DNA of 12,618 nucleotides. Origin: Gemmataceae bacterium (GTDB lineage Bacteria > Planctomycetota > Planctomycetia > Gemmatales > Gemmataceae). Each line of letters starts with the position of its first letter. The first letter of the stretch is position 1. A program made the translations under genes and the position numbers. Location: the NCBI GenBank assembly GCA_017853285.1, contig JAFMJU010000053.1:1-12618 (forward strand), read 5' to 3'. The notes under the pieces were generated by a model, which saw only the letters and a list, made by a program, of their open reading frames with translations, was not told the DNA's origin and did no database searches. Below are positions 7,612-12,618 of the stretch, piece by piece.

Positions 7612-7620
7612 CCGATCGTT

Positions 7621-8550
7621 TTACCTTTTGGGGCCCAGCGGGGCCAACTGGAGATCCAGCCCCTTCTCGCTGAGATGGTGGTCCAGCAAGCCAAGGCCGT
7701 TGTTTTCGCGCAGTTTGGAGAACACCCTGCCACGCTCCTCCTCCCAGACCTGCAGGAGAAACGCCTGCGGGTTGGCGGCGGCCCGGTAATTGGCCAACCT
7801 GGACAGGAAACGCGCCGCATCTTCAGCGGCCAGGCGCCCCAGATTGTCCGCGCGGGTCTGGGCCTCCTGCGTGACCCGGTAGGCCTCGGCCTGGGCGGCG
7901 CGGTTTCTGGTTTCGGCCTCCTGCCTGGCGCGGGTGACCAAGGTCTGGCGGCCCGCTTCCGAGCGGGCCACCAGGTCAAAAGCCCCTTTGACTTCATCCG
8001 GCGGAGCCAAGGCGCCCGCGCGGGCGTCGGTGATCAGGATCCCCATACCCAGCATGTCCAGCCTTTGCTGCACCCGGGGAACCAGCTCGCTGGCCAAACG
8101 CACTTTTCCTTCCAGCAGCAGCGGATCGATCGATCTTTCCCCGGCCCATTCGCCCAAAGCCCCTTCGATGACCTGCGCCAGGATGGTCTCGGCCCTGTCG
8201 GCCACCGGCGCGAAATCGAGGACACGGGATGGATCAACACGCCATTGGACGGCCACCTCCACCTGGACCAAATTGTGATCACCAGTGACCAATTGACCGC
8301 GCGGGGTGGAGGCGTCCTCCTCGTTCCCTGTTCCGATCGAAAGGGTGCGAACGCGATCCACCGCCACCTTGTCCACCCGGTCGATCCCCCACGGCAAGAG
8401 CCAATGGGGGCCGGGTGGCAACGGCTCCAACATTTTGCCGAACCGCCGCACAACACCCCGCTCAAAAGGAGCGACCAAGGTGATACCGGTCGCGGCCCAG
8501 CCCAGAACAGCCAAGCCAAAAAGCGTGCATAACCATGCCCTTAAAATCAT
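7621..8550 (-). CDS. SPFH-domain membrane protein, HflK-like (second copy)
   Basis: A 309-residue protein with one N-terminal membrane span (about 5-25), then an SPFH/band 7 domain on the far side of the membrane, then a long alanine/glutamate/arginine-rich helix (about 195-250) typical of HflK/HflC assembly. HflK-like marks are FERGVVRRFGKMLEPLPPGPHW (29-50; only the family pattern matters), TGDHNLVQVEVAVQWRV (89-105), which fits HflK's TGDENIV...VQYRI block, and LAPPDEVKGAFDLV (181-194), fitting HflK's PP.EV..AF..V. In E. coli HflK partners with HflC in a cage around FtsH and modulates proteolysis. Here its ATG overlaps the hflC stop in ATGA, so translation is very likely coupled. It is shorter than E. 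coli HflK (419) and lacks its glycine-rich N-terminal tail. The exact partner is inference. Confidence 0.87.
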   Translation of the reverse strand: MILRAWLCTLFGLAVLGWAATGITLVAPFERGVVRRFGKMLEPLPPGPHWLLPWGIDRVDKVAVDRVRTLSIGTGNEEDASTPRGQLVTGDHNLVQVEVAVQWRVDPSRVLDFAPVADRAETILAQVIEGALGEWAGERSIDPLLLEGKVRLASELVPRVQQRLDMLGMGILITDARAGALAPPDEVKGAFDLVARSEAGRQTLVTRARQEAETRNRAAQAEAYRVTQEAQTRADNLGRLAAEDAARFLSRLANYRAAANPQAFLLQVWEEERGRVFSKLRENNGLGLLDHHLSEKGLDLQLAPLGPKR

Positions 8551-9530
8551 TTTCCAGCCCCCGAGGGTACCGGCTGGGTGGCAGGCTTGCCTGCCGGGGC
8601 GGGCGGGTTGAGGAGCGAATCGAACAGTTCCCGGTGGGTGGAAAGCAGCAGCGTGGTTTTTCCGTCACCCAGCACCTTCTGGTACTCCTCCAACTTGCGC
8701 AGGAAGGTGTAGAAGGCGGGATCCTTCTGTTGGGCCTCGTTGCGGACCCGATCCGCCTCGGCCTCGGATTGCCCCTTGAGTCGGATCGCCTCGGCCTCGG
8801 CCTTGCCCCGCATCTGGCCGATTTCGCGGTCGGCGTCGGCGCGGATCTTGGCCGACTCCTGCTCGCCCAAGCTCTGGTATTCGGCGGCCTTGCGTTCGCG
8901 CTCGGAAATGATGCGGTCAAAGATCGCCTGGCGGACCTGCCCCGGATAGCTCACCCGGCGGAGGCGAATATCCACCACCTCGACGCCGTACTGCTCGAGG
9001 GCAGGCTTGCCCAACGCCTCCATCAGGGTGGTCCGCAACTTTTCCCTTTCGCGCCGGACGCGCTCAGGCTCCTTGGCGTTGATGAGGTCGTCCATCTGCA
9101 ACTTGCCGCAGGCGGCACCCAATTCCCCGCCCAGGCGCTGGGCGAGCAACTGTCGCGCCTCGTCCAGGCCACCGGCGGCCCGCAGCAGGCGATCCACCCC
9201 CTGCCCCCCGGCGACACGCCACAGCATGTACGCATCGATGGTGAGGGTACGGTCGATCGCGTCCCGCTGGGCGTCGCGCGTGAGTTGCTCGATTCCGGGA
9301 AGCTCCAGCACCTGCAGGCGACGGTCCACCCTTCGGACATCCTGCACGGGCCAGGGCCAGCGGGCGTGGAGGCCGGCCTCCTTTGGGTCGGCGCCGTCAT
9401 ATGTGGCGGCATGCGCGCCCAGGGTGGTCAGGTAAACAAATTCGGAGCGGTCCACCGTGAACAGGCAGGCCACCAGGAACCACAGGCCCAGCGGCAGCGC
9501 CGCCAGAAACAACCAGGCGATTTTTCTCAT
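8547..9530 (-). CDS. hflC: SPFH-domain protein HflC
   Basis: A 327-residue membrane protein, close to E. coli HflC in length (334). Residues about 4-25 are a membrane span. The SPFH domain follows, with WPWPVQDVRRVDRRLQ (58-73). The HflC hallmark is the strand-plus-coiled-coil RLRRVSYPGQVRQAIFDRI (189-207) followed by SERERKAAEYQSLGEQES (209-226), then an A/E/R-rich helix and DPAFYTFLRKLEEYQKVLG (270-288) with TTLLLSTHRELFDSL (292-306). The last 20 residues are proline/alanine-rich, low complexity. The frame extends to 9611, overlapping the upstream gene, but the ATG at 9530 has AAAGGG seven bases upstream and directly precedes the membrane span. It starts 40 nt after the ATPase-HflK fusion stop and overlaps the next SPFH gene by 4 nt. 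Expected role: partner of HflK-type proteins in a ring or cage at the membrane. Confidence 0.92.
   Translation of the reverse strand: MRKIAWLFLAALPLGLWFLVACLFTVDRSEFVYLTTLGAHAATYDGADPKEAGLHARWPWPVQDVRRVDRRLQVLELPGIEQLTRDAQRDAIDRTLTIDAYMLWRVAGGQGVDRLLRAAGGLDEARQLLAQRLGGELGAACGKLQMDDLINAKEPERVRREREKLRTTLMEALGKPALEQYGVEVVDIRLRRVSYPGQVRQAIFDRIISERERKAAEYQSLGEQESAKIRADADREIGQMRGKAEAEAIRLKGQSEAEADRVRNEAQQKDPAFYTFLRKLEEYQKVLGDGKTTLLLSTHRELFDSLLNPPAPAGKPATQPVPSGAGK
8580..8595. repeat. Perfect 7-bp inverted repeat in the hflC 3' end
   Basis: GGCAGGC (8580-8586) and GCCTGCC (8589-8595) are separated by TT. It lies inside the codons for the low-complexity Pro/Ala tail of HflC, about 30 nt before the start of the next SPFH gene, so a hairpin here could affect coupled translation. 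It may equally be a chance product of GC-rich Pro/Ala codons. Confidence 0.4.
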
Positions 9531-9537
9531 CTTTTTT

Positions 9538-9543
9538 CCCTTT
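9538..9543 (-). promoter_or_regulatory. Ribosome binding site deciding the hflC start
   Basis: Minus-strand AAAGGG followed by an A-rich spacer, seven bases before the ATG at 9528-9530. It supports this start over the longer frame that begins at 9611 inside the upstream gene. Confidence 0.6.
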
Positions 9544-9570
9544 GTATTGTCAGGATTCCGGGTTGATGGG

Positions 9571-12500
9571 TCATGGCTGACGACCACCCGGCACATCCTC
9601 GCGGGGACCAACAGGATCGTTGCGGCCCCTCTGGGGCTGGAACATCGGTTTCACCAGTTCGGGCGGGATCAGCCAGAGCGCGGACCTGATCGGCACCGCC
9701 GGGGAATCCACCACCAGCTTTTCCCTGCCAGCCAGGGCGGCGCCCACCGCGTCCCAGAACAGCCTGAAATCAACCAGGCCCGGCTGCGAGGCACGGGCCG
9801 CAAGGCGCGTGATGAACGCGGCCCCGGTAGCCTTGGCGGTTTCCACCCGGATAAAGGACTCGACAAAAGAACGAGCGAGCAGATCCTCATCGCGGGAAAC
9901 CTGCTCGCCCCGCTTGCGCAGGGTGGCCGCCTGGGCCTGGTTCTGCCGTTGCTGGCGGGTTTCCATGGCCCGGGTCACCTCGTGGTAGCTGGTGACCACC
10001 TCAGCAGGCGGGTGGAGATCATGCAGCGACACCCCCTCCACCTCCAGGCCGGGCAAATCTGCCACTTCACTCCCCAGGCGACCGGCCAACACCTGGCGGG
10101 CCCGCCCCTCCAGCTCGCCGCGACGGCTGGTCAGCAGGTCGGAAAAGGCTCCCTCCGCCGCCAATTCACGCAGCACGGTTTCCGCCGCCACACGGACCAG
10201 CTTGTCCGCCTCGCCCAACTCAAACAGGGACTGGAACGGATTGCTCTCCAGAATGCGGAACCGGACGGTCGCCAAGATTTCAACCAGGTAGCCGTCGCCG
10301 GTGATGACAAGCGATTCCTCCTGCTGGCGCAGGATCCCCTCGCTGGCATGGGCCGAGGCCCAGGTTCTCGCGACCTTGTTCCCCCCGGGGCCACCTCCCG
10401 CTTTCGGTTCGGGACGGAAGCCCACGGTCACACTGCGCGACCGGCCGGGCATAACCCTGGCGACCCTCTCCACCGGCCAGGGGAGCCGCCAGTGGAATCC
10501 GGGCTCCAGCGGGCCTTCCAGTAACTTGCCGAAACGCAGGACTCGCCCTTGTTCCTGGGAGGAAACCAGATGGATTCCGGTCCAAACCCAACAGGCAAGG
10601 GCCACGGCACAGGCACCGGCCAGGATTTTCTTCCAGTGATGTCCGGCATGGTGCAGCAACTCGCCGGGAGTCAATTGGCCGGCCCAACGGCCCACCTGCT
10701 CCGAAATAGCCCCCATTCTTGTCAGCAGGGTCGGAGCAGGACGCTCGAACCACAGCAGGCGCATGGAATTCACCAGCACCAGCACGGAGGCGAGCTGGTG
10801 ATATATGGCCGCGGCGAGTGGCGATTGGTTGCGCCAGCCGGCCGGTGCAATCCAGGGCCAAAGCCAGGCGGTGATGGCCATCCCGACCAGATTGGCGCCC
10901 AGGGCAAACCACAGGATGTTCTGGCCGATCACCTCGCGCGTCTCACGCGCCAAACGGACGAGCAGCCCCAGGTGCTCCAGCGGAGCCCCCAGCAACACCG
11001 CATCCCCGGCCTCGGCCGCGAGGTCCACTCCCGAACCCCGATGGCTGACGGCAAGGCCCGCGCTGGCCCGGGCCAACGCGGGCGCGTCGTTGATCCCGTC
11101 GCCCACCATGGCAACCGGACAGCCACCCGCAGGCCCTTCCAATTCGGCAACCAGGCTGGCCTTCTCGGCTGGCAATAACCCGGCACGCACCTCCTCGGTC
11201 GACAAGCCGACCTCGAGAGCCACCCGCCTGGCCACCTCAGGCCTGTCGCCGGTGAGCATCAAAAAGCGCTCGATCCCGAGCGAACGCAATTCGGCAATGG
11301 CGGCGGCGGCCGACGGCCGGGCCTTGTCGAGCAACCCAAACAGGCCGACCATGGTCCCATCGACCGCCACCAACACGGGCGTCTCGCCGGCCGCGTCGGC
11401 GGTCTGCACCAGGTCCCGCGCGGCATCGAGAAGCACCCCGGACTCTTCCAGAAAACGGGCGCTGCCCAAAAGCACCTTGCGGTTGTCCACCAAACCGGCG
11501 ACCCCGCCACCGGGGCTGGCCTGGATCTGGTCCACCGCCGCCGGCAGGATTCCCCGCAGGGCAGCCGCCGATGTGACCGCGCGGGCCAAGGGGTGCTCAC
11601 TTCCGGATTCCACCCCGGCCGCGAGGGCCAACAGGCTTCCCTCATCCATTCCCCCAAGTGTGGCGACCCGGACCAGTTGGAATTTGCCCTCCGTGAGGGT
11701 GCCGGTTTTATCGAGGCAGAAGGCGCGCACGCCGGCCAGTCGCTCCAGCGCCTCTCCCCGGCGCAACAGGATCCCGGTTCCCGCCAGGCGGCCCAAGGCG
11801 GCGATGATGGCCGCCGGCGTGGCGAGGATCAGCGCGCAGGGACAGGCAACAACCAGGACAGCCAAAGCCGGAGGCGCGGCGCGGCGCATCAATTGCCAGT
11901 TGGAAGGTGGCAATTCTGCCCGGCTGGCGGCTCCCCGGCCCTCCAGCCACCAGGCCACCAGGAAGGTGACCAAGGCCAAGGCCAGCGTGATGGGCAGGAA
12001 CCAGCGGGCCAAGGCATCGGCCCGGCGCTCAATGGCGGACTTGTCCGCCAAAGCGCTGGCGGTGAGTTTGCCCACCTGGCCCGCCACCGTGTGTTCGGCC
12101 ACGCGGCGGGCTTCCAGCGTGATGGCACCCAGATGATTCACGCAACCGGCCAGCACCTGGCTGCCGGGCCCCACTTCGAGTGGAGCGCTTTCTCCTGTCA
12201 GCACCCTGGTGTCGAGCGTGGATCGCCCGGTGAGGATGACACCGTCCGCCGGGATTTTTCCCCCGGGCTTCACGGCGACCCGGTCCCCCACCTTGAGGTC
12301 GGTGACCAGGATCCGTTCCTCCGTCCCGTCAGGTTTGAGTCGCCAGCAGCGTTTGGGCGCCAGCTTGACCAGGCCCTCCAGCGCCGACTGGGTGCGACGA
12401 AAAGTCCAATCCTCCAGCAACTCGCCCACCAGGCCGATGATCAGCACCTCGGCGGCGACCAGTGGCTCCCGCAGCAGGATGGAGGCGAGCACCGCGATGG

Positions 12501-12618
12501 CGACCGCCAGATCGGCGCCGATTTTCCCGGCCAGCAGGGATTCCAGGGCCCCGTACAAAGTACGGGCCCCGCCGATGACAGCGGCGATCAGGGCGAGACG
12601 CTGGCCTAAAACCTCCCT
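9571..12618 (-). CDS. Heavy-metal P1B-type ATPase fused to an HflK-like SPFH protein (5' end beyond window)
   Basis: One uninterrupted frame of 1015 visible residues, open to the right edge, so the N-terminus (first helices and any metal-binding domain) is missing. Counting from the edge: TGES of the actuator domain 141-144, CPC in the membrane 259-261 (ACPCALILATPAA), phosphorylation site DKTGT 303-307, SEHP 340-343 typical of P1B pumps, TGD 456-458, GDGIND 506-511. The last transport helix reads YHQLASVLVLVNSMRLL (606-622), without the usual Cu (MxxSS) or Zn/Cd (DxG) residues, so the metal is uncertain. The ATPase then runs through a linker (about 626-664) into a new membrane span (665-685) and an HflK-like SPFH domain: QGRVLRFGKLLEG, TGDGYLVEILATVRFRI, GVSLHDLHPPAEVV and a Q/A/R-rich helix. 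The upstream codons rule out TTG at 12558 as the true start. First visible gene of the SPFH cluster, 40 nt before hflC. A lost stop codon from a sequencing error is the only other reading. Confidence 0.9.
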   Translation of the reverse strand, partial: REVLGQRLALIAAVIGGARTLYGALESLLAGKIGADLAVAIAVLASILLREPLVAAEVLIIGLVGELLEDWTFRRTQSALEGLVKLAPKRCWRLKPDGTEERILVTDLKVGDRVAVKPGGKIPADGVILTGRSTLDTRVLTGESAPLEVGPGSQVLAGCVNHLGAITLEARRVAEHTVAGQVGKLTASALADKSAIERRADALARWFLPITLALALVTFLVAWWLEGRGAASRAELPPSNWQLMRRAAPPALAVLVVACPCALILATPAAIIAALGRLAGTGILLRRGEALERLAGVRAFCLDKTGTLTEGKFQLVRVATLGGMDEGSLLALAAGVESGSEHPLARAVTSAAALRGILPAAVDQIQASPGGGVAGLVDNRKVLLGSARFLEESGVLLDAARDLVQTADAAGETPVLVAVDGTMVGLFGLLDKARPSAAAAIAELRSLGIERFLMLTGDRPEVARRVALEVGLSTEEVRAGLLPAEKASLVAELEGPAGGCPVAMVGDGINDAPALARASAGLAVSHRGSGVDLAAEAGDAVLLGAPLEHLGLLVRLARETREVIGQNILWFALGANLVGMAITAWLWPWIAPAGWRNQSPLAAAIYHQLASVLVLVNSMRLLWFERPAPTLLTRMGAISEQVGRWAGQLTPGELLHHAGHHWKKILAGACAVALACWVWTGIHLVSSQEQGRVLRFGKLLEGPLEPGFHWRLPWPVERVARVMPGRSRSVTVGFRPEPKAGGGPGGNKVARTWASAHASEGILRQQEESLVITGDGYLVEILATVRFRILESNPFQSLFELGEADKLVRVAAETVLRELAAEGAFSDLLTSRRGELEGRARQVLAGRLGSEVADLPGLEVEGVSLHDLHPPAEVVTSYHEVTRAMETRQQRQNQAQAATLRKRGEQVSRDEDLLARSFVESFIRVETAKATGAAFITRLAARASQPGLVDFRLFWDAVGAALAGREKLVVDSPAVPIRSALWLIPPELVKPMFQPQRGRNDPVGPREDVPGGRQP

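Noticed and set aside
8580..8595. A mobile palindromic element in hflC
   Set aside because: The repeat sits within codons of a Pro/Ala-rich tail and appears only once in full in this window, so mobility cannot be supported; it is kept only as a simple inverted repeat.
8535..10524. Long plus-strand open frames opposite hflC and the SPFH part of the fusion
   Set aside because: They are antisense to conserved SPFH coding sequence and lack any domain or plausible ribosome binding site.
12556..12558. TTG as start codon of the ATPase-HflK gene
   Set aside because: The same frame continues without a stop to the window edge and encodes a plausible membrane helix (LALIAAVIGGARTL) upstream, so the true start lies outside the window.

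Overview
The window is 12.6 kb of dense, high-GC bacterial DNA with eight protein-coding genes, no RNA genes, no CRISPR and no mobile element. The gene set points to a Gram-negative-type cell with an outer membrane: a lipid A-type acyltransferase, prolipoprotein diacylglyceryl transferase and HflK/HflC proteins. The methyltransferase with a regulatory domain, the nucleoside-type MFS permease, and an Lgt enlarged by a PDZ-like domain together suggest Planctomycetota (possibly Gemmatales). This is inferred from protein style only; no marker gene is present.

Layout. (1) Positions 87-3939, minus strand: a likely three-gene operon reading right to left, methyltransferase -> MFS permease -> LpxL/HtrB-type acyltransferase, with gaps of 42 and 34 nt. 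(2) Positions 3940-4160: a 221-nt divergent intergenic region holding a strong GC-rich hairpin. (3) Positions 4161-6452, plus strand: a complete UvrD/PcrA-type DNA helicase. It ends tail to tail with lgt, and the two stop codons overlap in one palindromic CTAG. (4) Positions 6449 to the right edge, minus strand: a tightly packed membrane-protein cluster reading right to left. It contains a heavy-metal (P1B) P-type ATPase fused in frame to an HflK-like SPFH protein, then HflC, then a second HflK-like SPFH protein (ATGA overlap with hflC), then Lgt. The fusion gene is cut by the right edge, so its N-terminus is not visible.

The most interesting part is region 4. A metal-pump ATPase is covalently joined to an HflK-type protein and followed by two more SPFH proteins, which suggests a transporter built into an HflK/HflC-like membrane cage. 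No ftsH is in view. The topology fits: P1B ATPases end in the cytoplasm, and the fused HflK part begins with a cytoplasmic linker, then one membrane span, then a periplasmic SPFH domain. Lgt, probably co-transcribed, carries an unusual PDZ-like insertion in a loop predicted to be periplasmic and has a distinct set of active-site residues.

For most genes the start was chosen by Shine-Dalgarno match and family alignment instead of taking the longest open frame. These choices shorten five of the eight proteins by 12-27 residues.
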